From Sphingomonas gei (GTDB lineage Bacteria > Pseudomonadota > Alphaproteobacteria > Sphingomonadales > Sphingomonadaceae): DNA of 64,000 bases. The notes beneath the pieces are model-generated. The model worked only from the letters and a program-made list of their open reading frames with translations, did no database searches and was not told the DNA's origin. The translations under genes were made by a program, and so were the position numbers. The stretch is from contig NZ_SRXT01000006.1 in NCBI RefSeq assembly GCF_004792685.1, forward strand, positions 186,001-250,000, read 5' to 3'. This document shows positions 50,875-58,436 of the stretch, in pieces (the stretch's first letter is position 1; the number at the start of each line of letters is the position of its first letter).

Positions 50875-50931
50875 GATTTCGTTCCCTGAACCTGGTGTTT
50901 GTGCGCCCGTTGGCGGGCCTGCCAAAAGCAT

Positions 50932-50947
50932 TGCAGGAGGCGTGCCA
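50932..50947 (-). promoter_or_regulatory. Sigma-54 promoter of the psp operon
   Basis: On the minus strand TGGCACGCCTCCTGCA matches the -24/-12 consensus TGGCACG-N4-TTGCA with the invariant GG and GC correctly spaced. Transcription would start near 50919, about 45 nt before the 35-aa gene. The divergent pspF encodes the matching activator. Confidence 0.8.
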
Positions 50948-50959
50948 AATCGCGCGGAC

Positions 50960-50973
50960 GGCGGAAATCCGCC
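50960..50973. promoter_or_regulatory. Possible PspF upstream activating site
   Basis: GGCGGAAATCCGCC is a perfect 6+6 inverted repeat upstream of the sigma-54 promoter, where an enhancer-binding protein would be expected. The PspF motif in this group is not known to me, so this is a position-based guess. Confidence 0.35.
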
Positions 50974-51049
50974 ATTTTCGCTATTCATCTGGCATTCAGG
51001 CACCAGATAAGGCTTGCCAAGTATTGGGAAAATTCGCCAAAGGTTCGGC

Positions 51050-52084
51050 ATGGAACGCGCTACCCAAGTCATTGGCCAGTCCGGGGCCTTTCTCGACGCG
51101 CTCGAGCGCGCCAGCCGCGCCGCGGCGCTGGACCGCCCGGTGCTCGTCATCGGCGAGCGGGGGACCGGCAAGGAGCTGGTCGCCGAGCGCCTCCACCGGC
51201 TGAGCCCGCGCTGGGACCAGCCGCTGATCATCATGAATTGCGCTGCCTTACCCGAGACGCTGATCGAAGCGGAGTTGTTCGGGCATGAGTCCGGCGCGTT
51301 CACCGGCGCGACCAAGGCGCGGGCAGGGCGGTTCGAGGAAGCGCATCGCGGCACCTTGTTCCTCGACGAGCTCGGGACGCTGTCGATGGCGGCGCAGGAC
51401 CGGCTGCTGCGCGCAGTCGAATATGGCGAAGTCACGCGGATCGGCTCGTCGCGGCCGCTGCATGTCGACGTGCGCATCGTCGCGGCGACCAACGAGCATC
51501 TGCCCGACAAGGTCGACAAGGGCACGTTCCGCGCCGATCTGCTCGATCGGCTGTCGTTCGAAGTGGTGACCTTGCCGCCGCTGCGCGCGCGGCGGGGGGA
51601 CATCGAAGTGCTCGCCGATTTCTTCGGGCGGCGGATGGCATCCGAGATCGGGCTGGCCGACTGGCCGGGCTGGGGCCCTAACGCGCTCGACGCGCTGATG
51701 ACCTATGACTGGCCCGGCAATGTCCGCGAGCTGCGCAACGTCGTCGAGCGTGCGGTGTATCGCTGGGAGCGCGAAGGACCGGTCGATTCGATCGAGATCG
51801 ATCCGTTCAAGTCGCCGTTCCGGCCGCGGACTGCGGTGCCGGCAAGTGCGGCACCGGTCGCCGCGACGCCGGCAGCGCCGGTGGTCGAGGAACCGGCTCC
51901 AGTGAGTTTCGACGGCGGGACCGACTTCAAGTCGCGGGTCTGCGCGTTCGAGAAGCAGCTGCTGTCGCGCGCACTGGCCGAGCATCGCTACAACCAGCGC
52001 TCGACCGCGGAAGCGCTGGGGCTCACCTATGACCAGTTGCGGCATGCGCTGAAGCGGCACGAATTGCTGGGGGCGGGGGGCTGA
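51050..52084 (+). CDS. pspF: PspF-like sigma-54 activator
   Basis: A 344-aa AAA+ activator without an N-terminal regulatory domain, as in PspF. Walker A GERGTGKELVAE near residue 35, sigma-54 loop GAFTGATK, Walker B TLFLDELGTL, and a C-terminal Fis-type HTH (NQRSTAEALGLTYDQLRHALKRH). ATG 51050 begins the domain. Divergent from the psp operon, whose promoter it should drive. A Pro/Ala-rich linker (residues ~260-295) precedes the HTH. Confidence 0.93.
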   Translation: MERATQVIGQSGAFLDALERASRAAALDRPVLVIGERGTGKELVAERLHRLSPRWDQPLIIMNCAALPETLIEAELFGHESGAFTGATKARAGRFEEAHRGTLFLDELGTLSMAAQDRLLRAVEYGEVTRIGSSRPLHVDVRIVAATNEHLPDKVDKGTFRADLLDRLSFEVVTLPPLRARRGDIEVLADFFGRRMASEIGLADWPGWGPNALDALMTYDWPGNVRELRNVVERAVYRWEREGPVDSIEIDPFKSPFRPRTAVPASAAPVAATPAAPVVEEPAPVSFDGGTDFKSRVCAFEKQLLSRALAEHRYNQRSTAEALGLTYDQLRHALKRHELLGAGG

Positions 52085-52094
52085 CCCATTCCTC

Positions 52095-52110
52095 CCCGAA
52101 CCTGTTCGGG
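52095..52110 (+). terminator. Short hairpin after pspF
   Basis: CCCGAACCTGTTCGGG can form a 6-bp stem 10 nt after the stop. Without a T-tract it is a weak terminator candidate. Confidence 0.3.
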
Positions 52111-52243
52111 AATTGGAGATCGCTTTCGTTTGTCCTCCGCAATGAAATTTGCGGGACAGGCGCGGTTCTTCGACGCTAAAGGGGGAGCGCAACCCGCCCC
52201 GGAACGTTGGGTGGGCGAACCATTTCCCGACGGAGTATGCCTC

Positions 52244-52861
52244 ATGGCTTTCGAACTTCCCCCGCTGCCTTATGATCAGAGCGCCCTGGCGCCGCACATG
52301 TCCGCGGAAACGCTCGAGTTCCACCACGGCAAGCACCACAAGGCCTATGTCGACAACACCAACCGGATGATCGCCGAAAAGGGCCTCGATGGCGCCAAGC
52401 TCTCCGAAGTGGTGCTCGCGGCCAAGGAGCGCGGCGACAAGGGGCTGTTCAACAATTCGGGCCAGATCTGGAACCACAGCTTCTTCTGGCAGTGCCTTTC
52501 GCCCGAGAAGCAGGCGCCGACCGGCAAGCTCGCCGAGCTGATCAACGAAGGTTTCGGCAGCCACGAAGCGCTGATCGACAAACTCAAGACCGAGTCGGTC
52601 GGCCATTTCGCCAGCGGCTGGGGCTGGCTGATCCTCAACCAGGGCAAGCTCGAAGTGACGTCGCTCCACGACGGCGACTCGCCGATCGCGCACGGGATGA
52701 CGCCGTTGCTGACGCTGGATGTGTGGGAGCATGCCTATTACATCGACTACCGCAACGCGCGGCCGGTGTTCGTCGACACCGTGCTCAACAACCTGATCAA
52801 CTGGGAATTCGTGGCGCAGAACCTCGACGGCAATGGCGTGAGCCGCGCGGATCAGGGGTAA
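52244..52861 (+). CDS. Superoxide dismutase (Fe/Mn family)
   Basis: A 205-aa enzyme. Metal ligands His in TLEFHHGKHH, His in QIWNHSFFW, Asp and His in DVWEHAYYIDY; GLFNNSGQIWNHSFFW is complete. Fe versus Mn cannot be settled from motifs alone. ATG 52244 begins MAFELPPLPYDQ as usual. The 160-bp upstream region contains an inverted repeat (TGTCC...GGGACA, 52131-52157) that could be regulatory. Confidence 0.95.
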   Translation: MAFELPPLPYDQSALAPHMSAETLEFHHGKHHKAYVDNTNRMIAEKGLDGAKLSEVVLAAKERGDKGLFNNSGQIWNHSFFWQCLSPEKQAPTGKLAELINEGFGSHEALIDKLKTESVGHFASGWGWLILNQGKLEVTSLHDGDSPIAHGMTPLLTLDVWEHAYYIDYRNARPVFVDTVLNNLINWEFVAQNLDGNGVSRADQG

Positions 52862-52864
52862 GGT

Positions 52865-52983
52865 AGTTCCCGCTCCCTTTGGGAGCGGGAAGGCCCGCTG
52901 CCGAAGGCAGTGGGAAGGGTGAGGGCAGTATCGACCTCACCCTTCGTCGCTTCGCGGCTCCCTCCCTCTCCCGATGGGAGAGG
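52865..52983. repeat. GC-rich intergenic repeat, second copy
   Basis: Contains GTTCCCGCTCCC/GGGAGCGGGAA hairpin arms, a central GTGAGGGCAG...CCTCACCC pair and the end CCCTCTCCCGATGGGAGAGGG, like the element at 24921-25052. It separates sod from the convergent yciB gene and probably terminates both. Confidence 0.6.
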
Positions 52984-52988
52984 GACCT

Positions 52989-53606
52989 TCACCCCTCCGG
53001 TGGCAACGGCGTGTCTTCGGGCTTTTCCAGCTGCAGGCCGTGCTTGAGCAGCATCGGGATATTGAGCATCGCGAATACCAGAGTCATCGGGATCACTGCC
53101 CAGGTCTTGAAGGTAACCCACTGATCCCAGTTCAGTACATGGCGCATGGCTTCGTTGAGCACCGCCATCGCGACGAAGAAGCCGGTCCAGTTGATCGTCA
53201 GCAGCCGCCAGCCCTTGGCCGACAATCCCGGATAGGCGGCCTCGAGCAGCGCCTGGAGCAGGGGCTTTTTGGTGATGAGGCCGTAGCCGAGAATCACTGC
53301 GAACATCGTGTAGACGATCGTCGGCTTGATCTGGATGAAGGTCTGGTCGTGGAAATAGATGGTGAGCGCGCCGAAGGGCAGCACGAGCGCGGCGGTGATC
53401 CACAGCATTGGCGAGACGTGCTTCGCCTTCCACCACGACAGCAGCATCGCGGCAACCATCGCGACCATGAAGGCGGCGGTGGCGGCGACGATGCGCTGGA
53501 TCTGGAGGCCGGGCGCGTAGCTGTTGACCAGGAAGAAGATCGCCAGCGGGCCGAAATCGATCAGCATGCGCAGGCCAGGAGAGAGCGGGGTACGGGTTTC
53601 GGCCAT
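52989..53606 (-). CDS. yciB: Inner membrane-spanning protein YciB (septation protein A family)
   Basis: A 205-aa protein with five to six helices (FGPLAIFFLVNSYAPG, AAFMVAMVAAMLLSW, and others), with INWTGFFVAMAVLNEAMRH and FKTWAVIPMTLVFA typical of YciB/IspZ. Its ribosome binding site (GGAG 5 nt before ATG 53606) lies at the edge of a dispersed repeat. Follows ftsY. Confidence 0.93.
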   Translation of the reverse strand: MAETRTPLSPGLRMLIDFGPLAIFFLVNSYAPGLQIQRIVAATAAFMVAMVAAMLLSWWKAKHVSPMLWITAALVLPFGALTIYFHDQTFIQIKPTIVYTMFAVILGYGLITKKPLLQALLEAAYPGLSAKGWRLLTINWTGFFVAMAVLNEAMRHVLNWDQWVTFKTWAVIPMTLVFAMLNIPMLLKHGLQLEKPEDTPLPPEG

Positions 53607-53612
53607 CATTGC

Positions 53613-53702
53613 TCCGTTCGCCCCGAGCTCGTCGAAGGGCGGCCTTGGCAGGCAGTTAGAAAGGAAAGGCGGCGCTTCGACACGCTCAGCGCGAACGGGG
53701 AG
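53613..53702. repeat. Dispersed inverted repeat, copy B2, overlaps the ftsY stop
   Basis: CCGTTCGCCCCGAGCTCGTC at one end and the inverse CGACACGCTCAGCGCGAACG at the other, the same family as 2683-2776. On the minus strand the TGA in GCGCTGAGC is the ftsY stop codon, and the far edge GAACGGAG gives yciB its ribosome binding site. Confidence 0.82.
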
Positions 53703-54633
53703 AGGCGAGGTCCTCTACCCCCGCGATGATACGGGCGACTTCATGCGCGTCGAACGGGCGAAGGTCGTCGACCTTCTCGCCGACGCCGATCGCGTGGATG
53801 GGGAGGCCGTATTTCTCGGCTGCGGCGACCAGGACGCCGCCGCGCGCGGTGCCGTCGAGCTTGGTCATGACGAGGCCGGTGACTCCGGCGACTTCCTTGA
53901 ACACTTCGATCTGGCTGAGCGCGTTTTGGCCGGTGGTGGCGTCGAGGACGAGGACGACGTCGTGCGGGGCGGCAGGATTGAGCCGGCCGAGGACGCGGCG
54001 GATCTTGGCGAGCTCGTCCATCAGCTCACGCTTGTTCTGGAGCCTGCCGGCGGTGTCGACGATGAGCACGTCGATGCCCGTGGCGGTGGCCTGCTTGACC
54101 GCTTCGAAGACGATGCCGGCGGCGTCGCCGCCTTCGGGGCCGGTGACGATCGGCACGCCGATCCGCTCGGCCCAGGTCCTGAGCTGGCCGATCGCGGCGG
54201 CGCGGAACGTGTCGCCGGCGGCGAGCATCACGCCGTAATCCTGCTCGACAAGGCTGTTGGCCAGCTTGGCGATCGTCGTGGTCTTGCCGCTGCCGTTGAC
54301 GCCGATGACGAGGATCACCTGCGGGCGCGGGAACGCCTCGATCTCGAGATGCCGGGCGACGGGAGTGAGTGCCTTCTCGATCTCCTCGGCGACGACGAGG
54401 CGGATGCCGAGTTCTTCCATGTTGCGCTCATATTGCCCTTCGGCAAGGCGCGCGCGGACCTTAGCGGCGGTGCCCGGGCCGAGGTCCGAGGCGATCAGCG
54501 CTTCTTCGATGTCGTCGAGCGTAGCGTCGTCGAGCCGCGCGCCGGAGAGTCCGGCGAGGTTGCCGAGCAGGCGATCGGAGGTTTTCTTGAAGCCGCCGAG
54601 CAGGCGATCGTGCCATGCGGGACTGGTGCTCAT
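53686..54633 (-). CDS. ftsY: SRP receptor FtsY
   Basis: A 315-aa GTPase. N domain (residues 1-~95), then G domain with [15 protein letters not shown] (G1), [24 protein letters not shown] (G3), [10 protein letters not shown] (G4) and [12 protein letters not shown]. It is a short FtsY without a long acidic N-terminus. The last residues (SPRSR) are encoded by the repeat at 53613-53702. Overlaps the mtaB stop by 4 nt. Confidence 0.95.
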   Translation of the reverse strand: MSTSPAWHDRLLGGFKKTSDRLLGNLAGLSGARLDDATLDDIEEALIASDLGPGTAAKVRARLAEGQYERNMEELGIRLVVAEEIEKALTPVARHLEIEAFPRPQVILVIGVNGSGKTTTIAKLANSLVEQDYGVMLAAGDTFRAAAIGQLRTWAERIGVPIVTGPEGGDAAGIVFEAVKQATATGIDVLIVDTAGRLQNKRELMDELAKIRRVLGRLNPAAPHDVVLVLDATTGQNALSQIEVFKEVAGVTGLVMTKLDGTARGGVLVAAAEKYGLPIHAIGVGEKVDDLRPFDAHEVARIIAGVEDLASPRSR

Positions 54634-55853
54634 GCGATCAGCCTTCCGTCCTCGACGGCCTTGATGGTCACGGTCACGATGTCTCCAACTTGGACGGGGG
54701 CGAGTCGCACCTCGGCGAAATTGCCGGCATGGCCGCGGTCGCCGGGGCGCTCTACCAATATTTGCTGCGCGCTGCCTATCAGGCTTTGCAGCCAGCGCGA
54801 ACGACGCGTTTCCGCCGCTTCGCGCAGGCGCGCGGCACGGGCCTTGACCAGCGCCGGCGCGACTTGCGGCATGCGGGCGGCGGGGGTGGCGGCGCGGGGG
54901 CTGTAGGGGAAGATATGCGCGTGGACGATTTCGCAATCGTCGAGAAGCGCGAGGGTATTGGCGAACATTGCGTCGGTTTCGGTGGGGAATCCGGCGATCA
55001 GATCGGCGCCGATCGCGATTTCGGGACGCGCGGCCTTGAGCCGCTGGACCAATCCGACGCTGTCGGCGCGGCTGTGGCGGCGCTTCATCCGCTTGAGCAC
55101 CAGGTCGTCGCCGGCCTGGAGCGAGAGATGGACCTGCGGCTGGAGGCGGGTCTCCTGGGTCAGCAGCGCGAACAGGCGATCGTCGATCTCGATGCCGTCG
55201 AGCGAGGACAGGCGCAAGCGGCGGAGCCGGGGGACGTGGGTCAGGATGCGCTCGACCAGCTGGCCGAGGCTCGGGGCGCCGGGCAGGTCGGGGCCATAGC
55301 TGGTCAGGTCGACGCCGGTGAGGACGATCTCGGCATGGTTTTCGGCGAGCGCGGCGATCCGCTCGATCACGGCGCCCGCGGGCACCGAGCGGCTGTTGCC
55401 GCGGCCATAGGGGATCGCGCAGAAGGTGCAGCGATGGTCGCAGCCATTCTGGACCTCGACAAAGGCGCGGGCGTGTGTCGAAAAACTGGCGGCGAGATGC
55501 GGCGCCGTCTCGCGGACGGCCATGATGTCCTGGACGAGGACTGGCGCATCAGCCGTCCAAGCTGAATATGTGAGCTTCTCGGCATTGCCGATGACTCGAT
55601 TCACTTCGGGCATCGCGGCGAAGCTGGCGGGATCGATCTGCGCTGCACAGCCGGTGACGACCAGTTCGGCATCGGGCCGCTCGCGGCGGGCGCGGCGGAT
55701 TGCCTGGCGGGTTTGCTTGACGGCTTCGTTGGTGACGGCGCAGCTGTTCACCACGATCGTGTCGCGCCCCGTCAGCAGCGCACGGATCGTCTCACCCTCG
55801 GCAAGGTTGAGTCGGCACCCCATGTTGACGATCTGAGGAAAGGAGGTCGGCAT
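54630..55853 (-). CDS. mtaB: tRNA t6A37 methylthiotransferase MtaB-like
   Basis: A 407-aa radical-SAM methylthiotransferase. N-terminal cluster cysteines in NMGCRLN, NSCAVTN and VTGCAAQ; radical SAM CDHRCTFC (C-x3-C-x2-C); C-terminal TRAM domain (LVERPGDRGHAGNFAEVRLAPVQVGDIVTVTI). The pattern is MtaB rather than MiaB or RimO by length and core sequence. Start ATG 55853 shares one base with the divergent gene's start. Confidence 0.91.
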   Translation of the reverse strand: MPTSFPQIVNMGCRLNLAEGETIRALLTGRDTIVVNSCAVTNEAVKQTRQAIRRARRERPDAELVVTGCAAQIDPASFAAMPEVNRVIGNAEKLTYSAWTADAPVLVQDIMAVRETAPHLAASFSTHARAFVEVQNGCDHRCTFCAIPYGRGNSRSVPAGAVIERIAALAENHAEIVLTGVDLTSYGPDLPGAPSLGQLVERILTHVPRLRRLRLSSLDGIEIDDRLFALLTQETRLQPQVHLSLQAGDDLVLKRMKRRHSRADSVGLVQRLKAARPEIAIGADLIAGFPTETDAMFANTLALLDDCEIVHAHIFPYSPRAATPAARMPQVAPALVKARAARLREAAETRRSRWLQSLIGSAQQILVERPGDRGHAGNFAEVRLAPVQVGDIVTVTIKAVEDGRLIA

Positions 55854-56428
55854 TGGCGAGCGATCTAGGGACCGCGGGGTCGGAAGTCCACGCGAAGGCC
55901 GAGGAAGTGCTGGGCTTCTGGTTCGACGGGCTGATGCCCGAGCAGTGGTTCGCCAAGTCGGACGAGCTCGATCTGGAGATCGGCGCGCGGTTCGAGGCGC
56001 TGCGTCGGGCGGTGCTCGAAAGCGAGGCGGAGGGCTGGCGCGACGATCCGCGGAGCTTGCTCGCGGCAGTGATCCTGCTCGACCAGTTCAGCCGGAACGT
56101 GCATCGCGGTAGCGCGAAGGCGTTCGCCGCTGATCCGCTCGCGCAGCAGCTGGCGACGCTCGCGGTGGAGCGGGGCTGGGATCGCGCGATGACGCGCGAG
56201 CATCGCCAGTTCCTGTATCTCCCGTTCGAACATGCTGAGAGCCGCGATCTGCAGGCAGTGAGCCTGCGCTGCTTCGAGGCGCTGGGGGGCGAGCTGTTCG
56301 ACTATGCGCGCCAGCATGCCGAGGTGATCGCGCGCTATGGGCGGTTTCCCAGCCGGAATGCGGCGCTCGGGCGGGCCTCGACGGCGGAAGAGGAAGAGTA
56401 TCTGGCGCAGCCGGGGTCGGGGTGGTGA
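55853..56428 (+). CDS. DUF924-family protein
   Basis: A 191-aa helical (TPR-like) protein: VLGFWFDGLMPEQWFAKSDELD, LLDQFSRNVHRGSAKAFAADPLA and REHRQFLYLPFEHAES are the DUF924 signatures. Start TTG 55853 has a strong GGAGG 6 nt upstream; no ATG competes. Function unknown. Confidence 0.87.
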   Translation: MASDLGTAGSEVHAKAEEVLGFWFDGLMPEQWFAKSDELDLEIGARFEALRRAVLESEAEGWRDDPRSLLAAVILLDQFSRNVHRGSAKAFAADPLAQQLATLAVERGWDRAMTREHRQFLYLPFEHAESRDLQAVSLRCFEALGGELFDYARQHAEVIARYGRFPSRNAALGRASTAEEEEYLAQPGSGW

Positions 56429-56445
56429 CTTCCTTCCCAATCATC

Positions 56446-56524
56446 GTCATCCCGGCGAAAGCCGGGACCCAGAGCCGCGCGCGATTTCCTCTGGGACTCT
56501 GGCTCCGGCTTTCGCCGGGGTGAC
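56446..56524. repeat. REP-like palindromic element, copy 3
   Basis: GTCATCCCGGCGAAAGCCGG on the left and CCGGCTTTCGCCGGGGTGAC on the right, around a short spacer. It lies between the convergent DUF924 and GGDEF/EAL genes. Confidence 0.88.
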
Positions 56525-56545
56525 GATTTAACCATTACTTGCGGG

Positions 56546-58168
56546 TTAGCCCGCCAGGCGCTGGCTGGGGACTGCGGTGAGCCCTTCGAGCGCTGCGGCG
56601 TTGCGCAGCAGGCGGCGCTCGGCGAGCAGGCGACGGACGCCGGCGACGGTGAGCGGCTTGCTGTAATACCAGCCTTGCGCCTTGGCGCAGCCGAGTGCGC
56701 GCAGCCGCGCCTCGATCTCGGCGTCCTCGACGCCCTCGGCCGTGATCGGCAAGTTCAGGCTCTCGCCGAGGCTGATGATCGCGTTGACGATCGCGGCCGA
56801 ATCGGCGCTCTCGTTAAGCGACATGATGAAGCTCTTGTCGATCTTGATCCGATCGAACGGCAAGGCGCGCAGATGCGCGAGCGACGAATAGCCGGTGCCG
56901 AAATCGTCGAGCGCGAGCTGGACGCCCTGATTCTTGAGGCTGCCGACGATCGATTGCGCCAGTGCCAGATTGTCGAACAAGGCGCTCTCGGTGATCTCGA
57001 CTTCGAGGCGGTTGGCGGGGAAGCCGGTCTCGGTGAGCACCTTGATGATCTTCTGCGCAAGCCACGCATCGCGCAGCTGCCACGGCGAAATGTTGACCGA
57101 GATGCTGAGCGAAGGATCCCAATCGCGCGCGGCGAGCAATGCCTGGCGCATGATCGACAGCGAGAGATCGCCGATCATGCCGGTCTCCTCGGCGATCGGG
57201 ATGAAGATCTCGGGGCTGATCATCCCGCGGATCGGATGCTCCCAGCGCGCGAGCACTTCGAAGCCGTGCAGGCGGCCGGTGGCGAGGTCGATCTGCTGTT
57301 CGAAATAGGGGACGATCTCCTGGCGCGGGATCGCCAGGCGCAGGCCGGTTTCGAGATCGTTGCGGTTCTGGAGATCGCGTTCCATCGACTGGTCGAACCA
57401 GGCGAAACGGTTGCGGCCGGATTTCTTGGCCTGATACATCGCGATGTCGGCAGCGCGCATCAGCCCGTCGATTCCCGCGCAGTCGAAGTCCGAGCGGGCG
57501 ATGCCGAGCGAGCAGCTGATGTGGAGGCGAAGCCCTTCCGCCTCGAACGGCTGCGCCATGCGGCTGACCAGTTTCTCGGCAATGCGCTCGACCGTCGCGG
57601 GCTCGGCGGGATCGAACAGGAAGCCGCAGGCGAATTCGTCGCCGCCCAGCCGGGCAGTGAGCGCGATCGGCGGCATGAAATGCGCGATCTCGCTGGCGAC
57701 TGCGCGGAGCAGTGCGTCGCCAACGGCGTGGCCGTGCATGTCGTTGATCGTCTTGAAATGATCCAGGTCGAGCATCACCAGCGCCATGCCCTTGCGGCGG
57801 CGCTGGGCGCGGACGAACATCGCGGCGCCTTCCTCGGCAAGGCTGCGGCGATTGAGGAAGCCGGTCAGCGGATCGCGGCTGGCGAGCTGCTGCGCGCGCT
57901 CCTCGGCGGCGGCGCGGATCTCGAGCTCGTGGCTGAGCGAGGCATGGCGCCGCCACCCGAGCAGGATCAGGGCGACGTTGAGCAGGAGCGCGATGACCAG
58001 CGGCTGGCTGGCGGGCTCGCCGCCCTGGAAGTAGAATTGCACCGATTTGGACAAGACCGCGCTGCCGATGCCGACGAAGAGCAGGATGGCGGCGACGCTG
58101 ATCGCGCCGGTGAGCAGGCTCGGGCGCGAGGCCCGCTGCAGCGTGTCTTCTTCGAGATCCAGCGGCAT
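56546..58168 (-). CDS. Diguanylate cyclase/phosphodiesterase (GGDEF-EAL) membrane protein
   Basis: A 540-aa protein: two N-terminal membrane helices (AISVAAILLFVGIGSAVL and PLVIALLLNVALILLGW), GGDEF domain with intact LGGDEF near residue 173, EAL domain where the signature reads EVLAR instead of EALxR near residue 302, with DDFGTGYSS and AEGVED present. Both activities are possible. Start ATG 58168 or TTG 58192. Divergent from ffh. Confidence 0.92.
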   Translation of the reverse strand: MPLDLEEDTLQRASRPSLLTGAISVAAILLFVGIGSAVLSKSVQFYFQGGEPASQPLVIALLLNVALILLGWRRHASLSHELEIRAAAEERAQQLASRDPLTGFLNRRSLAEEGAAMFVRAQRRRKGMALVMLDLDHFKTINDMHGHAVGDALLRAVASEIAHFMPPIALTARLGGDEFACGFLFDPAEPATVERIAEKLVSRMAQPFEAEGLRLHISCSLGIARSDFDCAGIDGLMRAADIAMYQAKKSGRNRFAWFDQSMERDLQNRNDLETGLRLAIPRQEIVPYFEQQIDLATGRLHGFEVLARWEHPIRGMISPEIFIPIAEETGMIGDLSLSIMRQALLAARDWDPSLSISVNISPWQLRDAWLAQKIIKVLTETGFPANRLEVEITESALFDNLALAQSIVGSLKNQGVQLALDDFGTGYSSLAHLRALPFDRIKIDKSFIMSLNESADSAAIVNAIISLGESLNLPITAEGVEDAEIEARLRALGCAKAQGWYYSKPLTVAGVRRLLAERRLLRNAAALEGLTAVPSQRLAG

Positions 58169-58203
58169 TGCCGGCGTTCGCCCCTTGAACAATAAGGCGT
58201 GAA

Positions 58204-58217
58204 CCTGTCATGACAGG
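58204..58217. promoter_or_regulatory. Perfect palindrome upstream of the GGDEF-EAL gene
   Basis: CCTGTCATGACAGG is a 14-bp perfect palindrome, 35 bp before the GGDEF-EAL start and far upstream of ffh. Plausible repressor site; regulator unknown. Confidence 0.4.
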
Positions 58218-58267
58218 GTGTAGATCGGGTTAAGTGGCAGGCTTTCCGAAGTGTTACCGATGCCGAA

Positions 58268-58391
58268 GGCGCAAGGTTGCGCCGACCGCCATCTGCCGCT
58301 ATGGGCATCTTCGACCGTTCCCGTGGAACGCGAAATCTGCGCACCCCGAGGGGTGACGCCGGCCGACGAGGTTTCGTCCGCCGGCGTGTTT
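58268..58391 (+). ncRNA. Candidate structured leader or small RNA upstream of ffh
   Basis: Four successive hairpins: GGCGCAAGGTTGCGCC (58268-58283), CGTTCCCGTGGAACG (58316-58330), CACCCCGAGGGGTG (58342-58355), and a 13-bp-plus stem ACGCCGGCCGACGA / TCGTCCGCCGGCGT (58356-58387) followed by GTTTTG. The last has terminator form but lies 50 nt before the ffh ATG, so this is either an attenuator or an independent small RNA. No known family recognised. Confidence 0.45.
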
Positions 58392-58436
58392 TGCGTTTGG
58401 CGAGTCGGTTCGTGAATTTGGAGTGATCTTGGTCCC

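Noticed and set aside
52130..52243. N-terminal extension of superoxide dismutase
   Set aside because: The enzyme family begins at MAFELPPLPYDQ (52244); the upstream residues are low-complexity and have no start signal.
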